From NCBI RefSeq assembly GCF_016919385.1, contig NZ_CP070351.1, positions 3,348,001-3,412,000 on the forward strand: DNA of 64,000 nucleotides, in the 5' to 3' direction. The number at the start of each line of letters is the position of its first letter. The stretch's first letter is position 1. Below the pieces are notes generated by a model that was not told the DNA's origin, ran no database searches, and saw only the letters and a list, made by a program, of their open reading frames with translations. This DNA comes from Gordonia sp. PDNC005 (GTDB taxonomy: Bacteria; Actinomycetota; Actinomycetes; Mycobacteriales; Mycobacteriaceae). The translations under genes were made by a program, and so were the position numbers. Below are positions 1 to 8,046 of this stretch, one piece after another.

Positions 1-1088
1 AGGAACGCCATCGTGGTGATCAGGATCGAGCCGATGATCGGGAACTTCTTGTAGTGCCCGCTCCGGGAGATCAGCTGGCCCGACAGGATCGAGGCGCTCA
101 TCATTCCGAGCACCATCGGCAACATCTGCAGACCTGCCATCATCGGGCTGGAACCGCGGAGCACCTGGAAGTACTGCGGCAGCATGGAGATGCCGCCGAA
201 CATCACGGCGCCGACCACCAGCGAGATGAAGACACCCTGCGTGAACACTCGGTTCTTGAACACCCGCAACGGGATGATCGCCTCGTCGCCCATCCGAGAT
301 TCGACGACCACGAACAGTGCGATGCCGATGAGGCCGATCGCGTAACAGATCATCGAGTTGGTCGACGTCCATCCCCATGTGCGGCCCTGCTCGGCCACGA
401 TCAAGAGCGGAGTGACCGCCACGGCTACGGTGGCCGCGCCCCAGTAGTCGGTGCGGTGTCCGACCAGCTTCTGCTGCGGGTAGTTCAGGACCTTGTAGAC
501 CACAACGAGCGCGATCAGGCCGATCGGAACGTTCACCAGGAACACCCAGCGCCATCCGGACACACCGAGGATCGAGTCCGCACCGGCGAACAGTCCGCCG
601 AGCACCGGACCGAGCACACTCGACGTGCCGAAGACTGCCAGGAAGTAACCCTGGTACTTGGCGCGTTCGCGGGGCGCGACGATGTCGGCGATTGTGGTGA
701 GGGCCAACGTGAACAGTCCACCTGCGCCCAGGCCCTGCAGCGCGCGAAAGCCCGCCAGCTCGTACATCGACGTCGCCATGCTGCACGCGAGGGAGCCGAT
801 CACGAAGATCGTGATCGCCAGCAGGAAGAACGGCTTGCGTCCGTAGATGTCCGACACCTTGCCGTACAGGGGCGTCACGACGGTCGACGTCACCAGGTAG
901 GCGGTGGTGACCCACGCCTGCATGTCGTAGCCGTTGAGGTCGTCGGCGATGGTGCGGATCGCCGTCGACACGATCGTCTGGTCGAGCGCGGCCAGGAACA
1001 TGCCGATCATCAAGCCGGCCATCACCGTGAGGATCTGACGATGGGTCAGACCCTTTCCGGGGAAGTCGGCCGAAGCTGCGGAGGTCAT
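1..1088 (-). CDS. MFS drug:H+ antiporter, EmrB/QacA (DHA2) type, 3' end outside window
   Basis: Integral membrane transporter that probably exports drugs or other hydrophobic compounds using proton-motive force. The visible 362 residues start MTSAASADFPGKGLTHRQ. The DHA2 motif LDQTIVSTA lies in TM1 (about residues 35-43), and the loop motif GKVSDIYGRKP follows TM2. A 14-TM family member is about 480-540 aa, so roughly a quarter to a third of the C-terminus lies beyond the left edge. The ATG (1088-1086) overlaps the TGA of the upstream MarR gene as ATGA, so the two are probably translated together and the transporter is likely under that regulator. The substrate cannot be predicted. Confidence 0.9.
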   Translation of the reverse strand, partial: MTSAASADFPGKGLTHRQILTVMAGLMIGMFLAALDQTIVSTAIRTIADDLNGYDMQAWVTTAYLVTSTVVTPLYGKVSDIYGRKPFFLLAITIFVIGSLACSMATSMYELAGFRALQGLGAGGLFTLALTTIADIVAPRERAKYQGYFLAVFGTSSVLGPVLGGLFAGADSILGVSGWRWVFLVNVPIGLIALVVVYKVLNYPQQKLVGHRTDYWGAATVAVAVTPLLIVAEQGRTWGWTSTNSMICYAIGLIGIALFVVVESRMGDEAIIPLRVFKNRVFTQGVFISLVVGAVMFGGISMLPQYFQVLRGSSPMMAGLQMLPMVLGMMSASILSGQLISRSGHYKKFPIIGSILITTMAF

Positions 1089-1555
1089 CGGGCGTCTTCT
1101 TTCTCACTACATGGAACGATGCGGTCTTCCACCGCATCGACGAATCGGGTCAGCAGAGCTGAGAAGGTGTTGAACTCTTCGTCGGACCAGTCGGCGACCA
1201 TCTCTCCGACCACCTGACGACGACGTGCGCCGAGTTCACGGACTCGGACTCGCCCCTCGTCGGTGAGGATCAGCCGAAACGCACGACCGTCTGCGGGATC
1301 CGGCTCTCGCCTGACAAAACCTTCGGAGACGAGTTTGGCGACGTGCCTGCTGGTGGTGGAGGGGTCTGCGGCCATTGCCGCAGCGAGTTCACTCGCACGC
1401 ATCGGGCCGTGTTTGAGGACGAACAGGCCGCGGTAAGCGGCGGTCTCGACTTCGCCCTCCGGCGAGCGGAACGACGTGTGGATGCCTCGGTCACGCAGCC
1501 TGATGAAGCGCCCCAGTGCGAGGAACACCTCATCGATGCGTTCGGGCGTGGGCAT
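1085..1555 (-). CDS. MarR-family transcriptional regulator
   Basis: Dimeric winged-helix repressor of 156 aa, probably controlling itself and the downstream MFS exporter. The winged-helix core includes LKHGPMRASELAAAMAADP, then the recognition region TTSRHVAKLVSEGFV and the wing ADGRAFRLILTDEG, the usual MarR layout. I chose the ATG at 1555 (MPTPERIDEV) because GGAG sits 8 nt upstream. An in-frame TTG at 1585 would place the start inside the palindromic operator. The stop overlaps the transporter start by 4 nt. The ligand is unknown. Confidence 0.9.
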   Translation of the reverse strand: MPTPERIDEVFLALGRFIRLRDRGIHTSFRSPEGEVETAAYRGLFVLKHGPMRASELAAAMAADPSTTSRHVAKLVSEGFVRREPDPADGRAFRLILTDEGRVRVRELGARRRQVVGEMVADWSDEEFNTFSALLTRFVDAVEDRIVPCSEKEDAR

Positions 1556-1572
1556 GCTTCGACTCCAATTAC

Positions 1573-1586
1573 TTGCGTTGCGCAAC
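1573..1586. promoter_or_regulatory. Probable MarR operator (inverted repeat)
   Basis: TTGCG-TTG-CGCAA (1573-1585) is a perfect inverted repeat. It contains a second perfect palindrome, GTTGCGCAAC (1577-1586). It lies about 20 nt upstream of the marR ATG, where a bound repressor would block transcription. MarR proteins commonly bind such TTGC-type palindromes. Autoregulation is inferred. Confidence 0.6.
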
Positions 1587-1690
1587 TAAGTTCAGGTCCA
1601 CCAGCATGCGCTCTGCAACTATCGGTGTGCAACCACCAGATAGCCACCGAACCTCGTGAACGCGGCCAACGCACCTCGCATACGACGCGA

Positions 1691-1717
1691 CCCTCCCCGC
1701 TCGGTGAGCGGGGAGGG
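1691..1717 (-). terminator. Hairpin terminator after the desulfurase-like gene
   Basis: A perfect 12-bp stem (CCCTCCCCGCTC paired with GAGCGGGGAGGG) with a 3-nt loop lies 17 nt beyond the stop at 1735. No U-tract follows, which is common in high-GC actinobacteria. It separates this gene from the MarR/MFS pair on the same strand. Confidence 0.7.
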
Positions 1718-1734
1718 TCGCGGGCGTTCGGAGA

Positions 1735-2964
1735 TCAGGCCAGTTCAGCCAGAGCTTCCAGGAGTCGATCGACGTCGTCCGAGGACGTGCCCACACCGAA
1801 GCTGGCGCGGACGGCACCGGTCGGGTGCCCCAGTTTGGCCAAGAGCGGGTGCGCGCAGAACTTCCCGTCTCGAACGCCGATACCACGGCTGCTCAAGTGC
1901 TCGGCGACAGCTCGAGGCGTATGCCCGTCGACGGTGAAACTCGCGATGGCGACTCGGTCGAGACCATCGTCGAACGCTCGGAGCGGACGCACGTGCCCAA
2001 GTGCGGCGAGACCCGCGTCGAGGCGGCGGATCAATACGTCGTCGTGGGCCCCGATGTTCTCGAAGCCGACTCGGCGCAGTTCGTCGGCCGCCGCGGCGAT
2101 GGATACGGCGCCGAGCACGTTCGGCGAACCGGCTTCGTGCCGCGCGGCCCCGGCGTGCCATGCGACGTCGTCGATCGAGACGTCGGCGCTCGCGCCCCCG
2201 CCTGCAAGATAGGGCGGTGCGTTGTCGAGCCAGTCTGGACGCCCGACGAGCACGCCCGCGCCGAACGGCGCGTACACCTTGTGGCCGGAGAACACGAGGT
2301 AGTCGATCCCGAAGCTCGCGATCGACACCCCTCGGTGCGCGACCAGCTGTGCTGCGTCGACCAGAATCCTGGCCCCATGGCGATGTGCCACACCCGCGAG
2401 GCGGGCGAGCGGAAGCACTTCGCCGGTCACGTTCGACGCCGCTGTCACCGCGAGGAGCGCAGCGGGCGCCGACGCGAGCTCGGCCTCGAGCGCTGCAAGA
2501 GTCGCGTCAATCGTCGACTGCGATTCGACGATGCGGGCGCGCCCGGTCCGCGTCCACGGCAGCAGGTTGGCGTGATGCTCGATGTCGAGGACGACAACGT
2601 CGCCCGGCACGATCGATGCGGCGAGGTTGATCGAGTCCGTGGTGTTGCGGGTGAACACGACGGTGTCGTCGGCACGACCGCCGACGAACGTTTTGACAGT
2701 CGCTCGGGCCTGTTCGTAGCGGGCAGTCGTGACCTGCGACAGGTGGCCCGCGCCGCGGTGCACGCTCGCGTACTCCGCGAGAGCACCGGCGAGCCGGTCG
2801 GCGACCGCGGCGAGCGCAGGCGCCGACGCGGCGTAGTCGAGGTTGGCGTATGTGACGCCCCCGGGGTGTCCGGTAGCGGGCACCGAGACATCAGCGCCCA
2901 CCACCGGGGCCAGTGCGAGAACAGAGGCAGGACGGCACGCGGGCGCGTCGAGGACAGCGGTCAT
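1735..2964 (-). CDS. Class V aminotransferase, SufS/CsdA-like cysteine desulfurase
   Basis: PLP enzyme of 409 aa expected to remove sulfur or selenium from cysteine-type substrates. Motifs are visible in order: HH (130-131) near the cofactor, VDAAQLVAH (202-210) with the PLP-binding Asp and Gln, FSGHKVYAPFGAG with the Schiff-base Lys229, and KFCAHPLL with Cys370 where SufS enzymes carry the persulfide cysteine. The ATG at 2964 has AGGAGT upstream; a longer frame from 3102 would run through the riboswitch. The gene stands alone, without sufBCD or iscU. A SAM-IV riboswitch directly upstream ties it to methionine/cysteine metabolism. A cysteine/cystathionine-lyase-type activity of the same fold is possible. 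Confidence 0.85.
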   Translation of the reverse strand: MTAVLDAPACRPASVLALAPVVGADVSVPATGHPGGVTYANLDYAASAPALAAVADRLAGALAEYASVHRGAGHLSQVTTARYEQARATVKTFVGGRADDTVVFTRNTTDSINLAASIVPGDVVVLDIEHHANLLPWTRTGRARIVESQSTIDATLAALEAELASAPAALLAVTAASNVTGEVLPLARLAGVAHRHGARILVDAAQLVAHRGVSIASFGIDYLVFSGHKVYAPFGAGVLVGRPDWLDNAPPYLAGGGASADVSIDDVAWHAGAARHEAGSPNVLGAVSIAAAADELRRVGFENIGAHDDVLIRRLDAGLAALGHVRPLRAFDDGLDRVAIASFTVDGHTPRAVAEHLSSRGIGVRDGKFCAHPLLAKLGHPTGAVRASFGVGTSSDDVDRLLEALAELA

Positions 2965-2983
2965 GGTGAAGACTCCTTGGAAT

Positions 2984-3093
2984 CGCGCTTGCCGTGCACA
3001 CTGTGCACACGGCCAGGTCGTCACCCGGAGCACCCCACCGCGGTGGAGGGTTGCCGACCAGCAAGCCGGGGCTTGACGCTGATACTCGTGACC
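2984..3093 (-). promoter_or_regulatory. SAM-IV riboswitch
   Basis: Read on the minus strand, the 5' leader of the desulfurase-like gene has the SAM-IV core I know from mycobacteria: GGTCACGAG at the 5' end, GTCAAGCCCCGGCTTGCTGG, CGGCAACCCTCC, CGCGGTGGGGTGC and CCGGGTGACGACC, then a closing hairpin (2991-3013) and GGCAAGCGCG at the 3' end. It ends about 20 nt before the start codon, close to the ribosome binding site. S-adenosylmethionine binding should lower expression, perhaps at translation initiation. The mode of control is inferred. Confidence 0.9.
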
Positions 3094-3263
3094 TGCCGAC
3101 AACTATCCGCTGTCCCGCCCGCTCCGACGAGGGTTTCGCGCGCGGTGGTTTCAACTACGGGTCATTCGTTCACTCGTCGCCGACTCCTCCGCGGCCCGGT
3201 CGACAGATAGAGTCGTCAGCAGACACTTCGGGCGTCGCCCGACCACGATGGAAGGCCCGACCC

Positions 3264-4040
3264 GTGACGTATCCGCAGGACCCGCGCTTCGGCCGCTCTG
3301 GCGGCCCAGCGGGCCCGCACCCACGGCCGGGCTTCGGCGGACCGTCGGCGCAGGCGCCGCATCAGTACGCACCTCCCCGGTACGGACAGCAGCCCCCTCA
3401 GTTCGGCCCGGCGCCGTTCGGCCCGCAGGCTCAATTCGGCCCGCCCAACCAGTTCGGGTACCCGCCGCTTCCGAAGAAGTCTCGGACCGGGCTGATCGTC
3501 GGCCTCACCGCCGTGCTCGCGGTGGTCGCCGTCGGGGGCGGCCTCCTCATCTGGCAGCCGTGGAAGTCCGACGCAGACACCGGCCCGCACACCGAGACCG
3601 CGATGCTCGACAACAGCATCGCACTCACCGTCGAAGTCCCAGAGGGCTGGACGCTCACCTCCGGCCCCGTCGACGACAAGAACGTGACGATGATCGTGCC
3701 CGAATCTGAGACCCGCACACCCGCACAGATCGACAACGACGGAGAGTCGCTCGCCGACGGCGGCCGCGGAACACAGATCCACGCGCTCATCGCCCAATCC
3801 GGATCGTGCCCGCGCGGCGAGTCCCTGCAGGTCGGTGCATGGACACAGGACTCCAACAACCGATCGTCACATGCGAAAGCGTCACGCCGCGGCGCAACCA
3901 CTCGGGTCGACGACACGAACTGCGTCCGCGTGGTCGGCGTCGATTTTGCGCACTCCGCGGACGACCTCAGCACCGAAGCGTCCGAACTGCTTCCCGAACT
4001 CGTCAACGAAGAGAAGATCACCGCCGCCCGCGCGGTATGA
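3264..4040 (+). CDS. Pro/Gln-rich membrane-anchored protein, first gene of SPFH operon
   Basis: A 258-aa protein with a flexible N-terminal tail of about 65 residues rich in Pro, Gly, Gln and Phe (repeated FGP and QFGPP units). One transmembrane segment follows (GLIVGLTAVLAVVAVGGGLLIW, broken here as about residues 74-95), then a roughly 160-residue extracytoplasmic domain with two cysteines (SCPRGES and TNCVRV) that may form a disulfide. The GTG start at 3264 has GGAAGG upstream. This design (disordered cytoplasmic tail, one TM, small outer domain) is common in Mycobacteriales and the function is unknown. The SPFH gene follows after 31 nt, so the two are likely co-transcribed. Confidence 0.8.
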   Translation: MTYPQDPRFGRSGGPAGPHPRPGFGGPSAQAPHQYAPPRYGQQPPQFGPAPFGPQAQFGPPNQFGYPPLPKKSRTGLIVGLTAVLAVVAVGGGLLIWQPWKSDADTGPHTETAMLDNSIALTVEVPEGWTLTSGPVDDKNVTMIVPESETRTPAQIDNDGESLADGGRGTQIHALIAQSGSCPRGESLQVGAWTQDSNNRSSHAKASRRGATTRVDDTNCVRVVGVDFAHSADDLSTEASELLPELVNEEKITAARAV

Positions 4041-4071
4041 CCTGGACACCACCTGCGAACGGAGACTTCAC

Positions 4072-5217
4072 ATGGGCATCATCGGCAAGATGCGTGGCGA
4101 ACTCGTCGACATAATCGAATGGGTCGACGACTCGCGTTCCACCCTCGCGTGGCGCTTCCCGCGCTACAACAACGAGATCAAGAACGGCGCCCAGCTGATC
4201 GTCCGCGAGGGCCAGCAGGCGGTGTTCGTGTACCGCGGGCAGCTCGCGGACACCTTCGAGCCCGGTCACTACGAGCTGACCTCCGAGAACCTGCCGATCA
4301 TGAGCACGATCCAGGGGTGGAAGCACGGCTTCAACAGCCCGTTCCGCAGCGAGGTGTACTTCATCAACCGCAGGCCGGTCACCGACCTGCGCTGGGGCAC
4401 GCCCAACCCGATCACGTTGCGCGACCCCGACTTCGGCATGGTCCAGGTCCGCGCCAACGGACTGTGTGTCATCCGCATCGCCGACCCGGCGATCTTCCTC
4501 CGTGAAGTGATCGGCGCCGACAGCCAGGTGAACGCTGACGAGATCGCCGAGTTGCTGCGCCGTGTCATCTCCACCGCGTTCTCGGACATGATCCTCGAGA
4601 CCGGCGTCGGAGCGATCGACCTGCAGGGCAGGCAGGTGGAGCTCAGCGACAAACTCCGCGAGTACGTGCAGACCCGCGTCGACGACGAGTACGGGTTGGC
4701 CATCGAGTCGGTGACGATGAACATCTCACTGCCCGATGAGATCACCGCAGCGATGACCCGCGGTGTCGCACGGGGTGTCGAAGAGCGCGGCTTCCTCAAC
4801 AACGTCGGAGACATGAACCGCTTCCAGCAGGGACGCGCAGGCGACGCGATGCTCGCGGCCGCCCAGAATCCCGGCGGAGGCACCGCGGGCGACATGATGG
4901 GCATGGGCGTCGGGATGGCCATGGCCGGGCAGTTCGCCAATCAGTTCAACCAGCAGCAACAGCAGGCGCCCGCCGGACCGCCACCTGTTCCGTCGGCACA
5001 GACGTTCCACGTGGACCAGAACGGCACGGCCGCAGGTCCGTTCACCATCGACCAACTGCGCGGGTCCCTCACGCCCACCACGCTCGTGTGGGCTCAGGGC
5101 ATGGCGGGATGGACCCAGGCCGGCCAGGTCCCGGCGCTCGCGCCGCTGTTCGCACAGGCCGGGCCCCCACCCCTGCCTCCGCAGACTCCGCCCACACCCC
5201 CTGCACCCGGTCAGTGA
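4072..5217 (+). CDS. SPFH/band-7 domain protein with C-terminal GYF_2 domain (YdjI-like)
   Basis: 381-aa membrane-scaffold protein. The N-terminal 250 residues form an SPFH domain of the YdjI (virion core protein) type: IVREGQQAVFVYRGQLAD, the FEPGHYELTSENLPI segment, FFINRR-like VYFINRRPVTDLRWGTP and the helical oligomerisation part. A Gly/Met/Gln-rich linker follows. A GYF_2-like domain (about residues 305-355: VDQNGTAAGPFTIDQLRG, TLVWAQGMAGWTQAGQVP) could bind proline-rich peptides, such as the Pro-rich tails in its neighbours. The ATG at 4072 has GGAG 8 nt upstream. Bacillus YdjI works with the membrane proteins YdjG and YdjH on PspA-linked envelope stress, but no pspA is present here. 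Confidence 0.85.
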   Translation: MGIIGKMRGELVDIIEWVDDSRSTLAWRFPRYNNEIKNGAQLIVREGQQAVFVYRGQLADTFEPGHYELTSENLPIMSTIQGWKHGFNSPFRSEVYFINRRPVTDLRWGTPNPITLRDPDFGMVQVRANGLCVIRIADPAIFLREVIGADSQVNADEIAELLRRVISTAFSDMILETGVGAIDLQGRQVELSDKLREYVQTRVDDEYGLAIESVTMNISLPDEITAAMTRGVARGVEERGFLNNVGDMNRFQQGRAGDAMLAAAQNPGGGTAGDMMGMGVGMAMAGQFANQFNQQQQQAPAGPPPVPSAQTFHVDQNGTAAGPFTIDQLRGSLTPTTLVWAQGMAGWTQAGQVPALAPLFAQAGPPPLPPQTPPTPPAPGQ

Positions 5218-5221
5218 CGCA

Positions 5222-6445
5222 ATGACCCAGCCCCCACCGATCCCGCCGACCGGCAGACCACCTGCTGCGCGTCCGCCGATCCCGAGAGCGGCTGCACCCA
5301 CGCCCACACCGCCGTCCGCGCCCAACGCCGCCGATCGCGCCCAGCGTCAGGTCACCGAACAGACACGCACCTACCCGTGCGGCAACTGTGGGGCGCCTCT
5401 CGCATTCGTCCCTGAACAGCAGGGTCTCGGCTGTTCGTCGTGCGGTACGTCGTACCCGATCGAGCTTGACCCGTCCGCGCAGATCGTCAAACACGATCTG
5501 CAGACGACGATGAATCAACTCGCGCAGCGGGCGCCACTCGGCCTCGCGTCGGTCGGCGGAAACGAACACGTCGTCACGTGTCAGGCGTGCGGCGGCAAGA
5601 CGATCTTCAACGGCAGCCTCACCGCCACCCGCTGCCCCTACTGCGCCACTCCGATTCAACGCGACGACGTCCAAGACGCACCCGAGCGTCTCGCATTGGA
5701 CGCCGTCCTGCCCCTGCAGGTCGGCGAGCCGCAGGCACGCGAATCGATCGAGAAGTGGATCAACAGCCGCTGGTTCGCACCGACCGAGTTCAAGAAGTAC
5801 CGGACGCTCGGCTCGTTCACGAGCGTCTACATGTCGTATTACACCTACGACGTCGACGCGACGACCGGCTACTCCGGGCAGCGCGGGGACAATTACACCG
5901 TTGTCGTCGGATCGGGTGACAACCAGCACACGGAGACCCGAATCGCGTGGCGGCCGGTGTCCGGCGTCGTCCGCGACAGCATTCGCGACCTGCCCGAACT
6001 CGCCAACACCGGAATGGACGAGCCGCGTGTGAGGGAGCTCGAACCGTGGCCGATCCAGGCAGCGGTGCCTTACACTCCGGAGTTCGTAGCGGGTCACCTG
6101 TCGCGGACCTACGATCGCGATCCAGGCGACGTGTTCGACCGCGACGCCCGACCGCGCGTCGACGCCCAGGTGGAGAGCACTATCCGCTACGACATCGGCG
6201 GCGACCACCAGCAGATCCACCGCAAGCAGACGACGTTCGACATGCTGCAGTTCATGTATCTTCTGCTGCCGATGTGGCTGCTCACCGTCAATTTCGACGG
6301 CAAACCGTTCCAGGTCGTCGTCAACGGTCTGACCGGCGAGGTCCAGGGCCAGCGGCCGTGGAGCAAGGTCAAGATCGCCTCCGCCATCATCGCCGGGCTG
6401 ATCCTGATCGGCGTCATCGTGTTCCTGTACCAGAGGATGAGGTAG
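5222..6445 (+). CDS. Double zinc-ribbon membrane protein (YdjG-like)
   Basis: 407-aa protein with a Pro-rich N-terminus (about residues 1-35), then two zinc-ribbon-like units: CGNCGAPL with CSSCGTSY, and CQACGGKT with CPYCATPI (each CxxC-CxxC). A large soluble middle part contains Tyr-rich strands (FTSVYMSYYTYDVD) and a hydrophobic segment MLQFMYLLLPMWLLTV. A C-terminal TM helix (ASAIIAGLILIGVIVFLYQ) ends the protein. It starts 4 nt after the SPFH stop. Such proteins are often misannotated as primosomal protein N' or TFIIB-like; the ribbon probably mediates protein contacts. Its place beside an SPFH gene matches ydjG-ydjI in Bacillus, so a joint membrane complex is likely. That role is inferred. 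Confidence 0.8.
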   Translation: MTQPPPIPPTGRPPAARPPIPRAAAPTPTPPSAPNAADRAQRQVTEQTRTYPCGNCGAPLAFVPEQQGLGCSSCGTSYPIELDPSAQIVKHDLQTTMNQLAQRAPLGLASVGGNEHVVTCQACGGKTIFNGSLTATRCPYCATPIQRDDVQDAPERLALDAVLPLQVGEPQARESIEKWINSRWFAPTEFKKYRTLGSFTSVYMSYYTYDVDATTGYSGQRGDNYTVVVGSGDNQHTETRIAWRPVSGVVRDSIRDLPELANTGMDEPRVRELEPWPIQAAVPYTPEFVAGHLSRTYDRDPGDVFDRDARPRVDAQVESTIRYDIGGDHQQIHRKQTTFDMLQFMYLLLPMWLLTVNFDGKPFQVVVNGLTGEVQGQRPWSKVKIASAIIAGLILIGVIVFLYQRMR

Positions 6446-6449
6446 CTCA

Positions 6450-6968
6450 ATGATCGTCGTGGTGATCCTGCTTGTGCTCGCGGTGGTCGCAGGATTGACG
6501 GCCGCTTTCGCAGTCGCGCTGGCGAGGTCGGGGAAGAAGTCGCAGGCTGCGGCGACGCACATTCCCGGCGTGGACGTCGTCGTCCCCGCGTCATGGGCAG
6601 GCTCGCACGATCCCGAGGCTCGCCTGCATCGCCGGATTCGGGACGCGGCCAAAGCCCTCGACGCGACAATCGGCAACGCCGACGTGGCCCAGCTCGACGA
6701 ACGCGCACGCCTGCTGCTCACCGCGCGGGAACTCGATCAGCGTCTGGTGACGATCTGGGCCCTGCCCGCGAACGCGAAGGCCGACCCACTGGCGGCCGTG
6801 GAACGTGGCATCTCCGAGTTCGAGGAGGCAGCCGCTGCGACGACCCTCGCGCCCGGACTCGACTCCGGCCTGTCGGCCCCGCCGACACTGCCGCCGATTC
6901 CACCTCTGCCGCCCCAGCCGGCCGAGCGTCGCGACCGGCCCGAGCCGCCCGCCGGTCTGGCACAGTGA
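6450..6968 (+). CDS. Small N-terminally anchored protein of the SPFH operon
   Basis: 172-aa protein of no family I recognise. A TM helix at the N-terminus (VVVILLVLAVVAGLTAAFAV) is followed by a basic stretch, a predicted helical cytoplasmic domain (residues 60-130: RLHRRIRDAAKALDATIG and ERARLLLTARELDQRL), and a Pro-rich C-terminal tail (PPIPPLPPQP). It starts 4 nt after the zinc-ribbon gene and its TGA overlaps the next GTG. The Pro-rich tail is a plausible ligand for the GYF_2 domain encoded two genes upstream. It may stand in for YdjH, but I see no direct homology. Confidence 0.75.
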   Translation: MIVVVILLVLAVVAGLTAAFAVALARSGKKSQAAATHIPGVDVVVPASWAGSHDPEARLHRRIRDAAKALDATIGNADVAQLDERARLLLTARELDQRLVTIWALPANAKADPLAAVERGISEFEEAAAATTLAPGLDSGLSAPPTLPPIPPLPPQPAERRDRPEPPAGLAQ

Positions 6969-8041
6969 CCTTCAGCTCGTTCTTCTCCTCACCAACCCGC
7001 ACCCTTCGCGGCTCCGGCGTGTCCGCCGAGTTCAGCAGCGTCGGGAAGGCGCACGACGCGCTCGCCGCTGGTGACGCCGTCGCGGTGACCGGCGCTTTCG
7101 GCTTCGACCCGACCGGCGTCGCCGCGCTGATCGCGCCCCAGACGTTCGGGCCGGCCGAACCCTTTGTCACCGTCCCCGACGGGTTCGGTCGAGCCACCTC
7201 CACGATCACCCCGGCCGACGTGCACGCCGACCGCGTGCGGTCCGCTCTCGCCGCCATCGATGACGGCCGAGTCGGCAAGGTGGTTCTGGCCCGGACACTC
7301 GACCTTCGGTTCGAGGATCCGATCGACCCCGCCGCCGTCGCATCACGGTTCGTGCCAGGTCCCAACGCGACGACGACCACCGCGTTCGCCGTCCCTCTGG
7401 ACGCCGCCGGCCGCAGGGGGCACTGGCTGATCGGCGCGAGTCCAGAACTCCTCGTCCGACGATCCGGCCGGGTCGTGACCTGCCACCCGTTTGCGGGCAC
7501 CGCACCTCGCTGGGGCGACGCCGTGGCCGACCGCGCAGCCGTCGAATCATTGCGCGCTTCCGACAAGGACCTCCGCGAACACGCTTTCGTCGTCGACTCC
7601 CTGGTGAACGCGCTCCGTCCGCTCTGCACCGAGCTCGACGTGCCCGAGGGACCGCAGATTCAGTCCACTCCGACGGTCTGGCATCTCGCGACACCGATCC
7701 GCGGCGTCCTGGCGGATGCCTCGACCACCTCACTCGACCTCGCCGCACTTCTGTCCCCGACGCCCGCCGTATGCGGAACTCCGACAACGTCGGCAGCCGA
7801 GCTGATCGCTGAGATCGAAGGTCCCCGCGACTTCTACGCCGGCGCGGTCGGCTGGTGCGACGCCTCAGGTGACGGCCAGTGGCTCGTCTCGATTCGATGC
7901 CTCGAACTCGACGCCGCACACACCGGCGTGACGACGTGGGCGGGTGGCGGCATCGTCGCCGGTTCCGATCCGGACGACGAGGTGGCTGAGACGGAAGCGA
8001 AGTTCCGGACCGTGCTGTCCGCTCTCGGCTTGTCCGGTTGA
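6965..8041 (+). CDS. Isochorismate synthase (MenF/EntC/DhbC family)
   Basis: 358-aa chorismate-utilising enzyme converting chorismate to isochorismate, for menaquinone, salicylate or a catechol siderophore. Visible motifs: GRVGKVVLART with the general-base Lys105, GASPELLVRR, CHPFAGTAPRW, TPAVCGTP, FYAGAVGWCDASGDGQWLVSIRC and the Mg-binding end DDEVAETEAKFRTVLSALG. Length fits single-domain isochorismate synthases. The GTG start (6965) overlaps the preceding TGA as GTGA, so it is coupled to the membrane operon although no functional link is obvious. No entB, mbt or men genes are nearby, so the pathway is undecided. Confidence 0.88.
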   Translation: MTFSSFFSSPTRTLRGSGVSAEFSSVGKAHDALAAGDAVAVTGAFGFDPTGVAALIAPQTFGPAEPFVTVPDGFGRATSTITPADVHADRVRSALAAIDDGRVGKVVLARTLDLRFEDPIDPAAVASRFVPGPNATTTTAFAVPLDAAGRRGHWLIGASPELLVRRSGRVVTCHPFAGTAPRWGDAVADRAAVESLRASDKDLREHAFVVDSLVNALRPLCTELDVPEGPQIQSTPTVWHLATPIRGVLADASTTSLDLAALLSPTPAVCGTPTTSAAELIAEIEGPRDFYAGAVGWCDASGDGQWLVSIRCLELDAAHTGVTTWAGGGIVAGSDPDDEVAETEAKFRTVLSALGLSG

Positions 8042-8046
8042 TATCG

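Noticed and set aside
5222..6445. Primosomal protein N' or TFIIB-like factor
   Set aside because: Only the zinc-ribbon resembles these; there is no helicase domain, and the protein has membrane segments and an SPFH neighbour.
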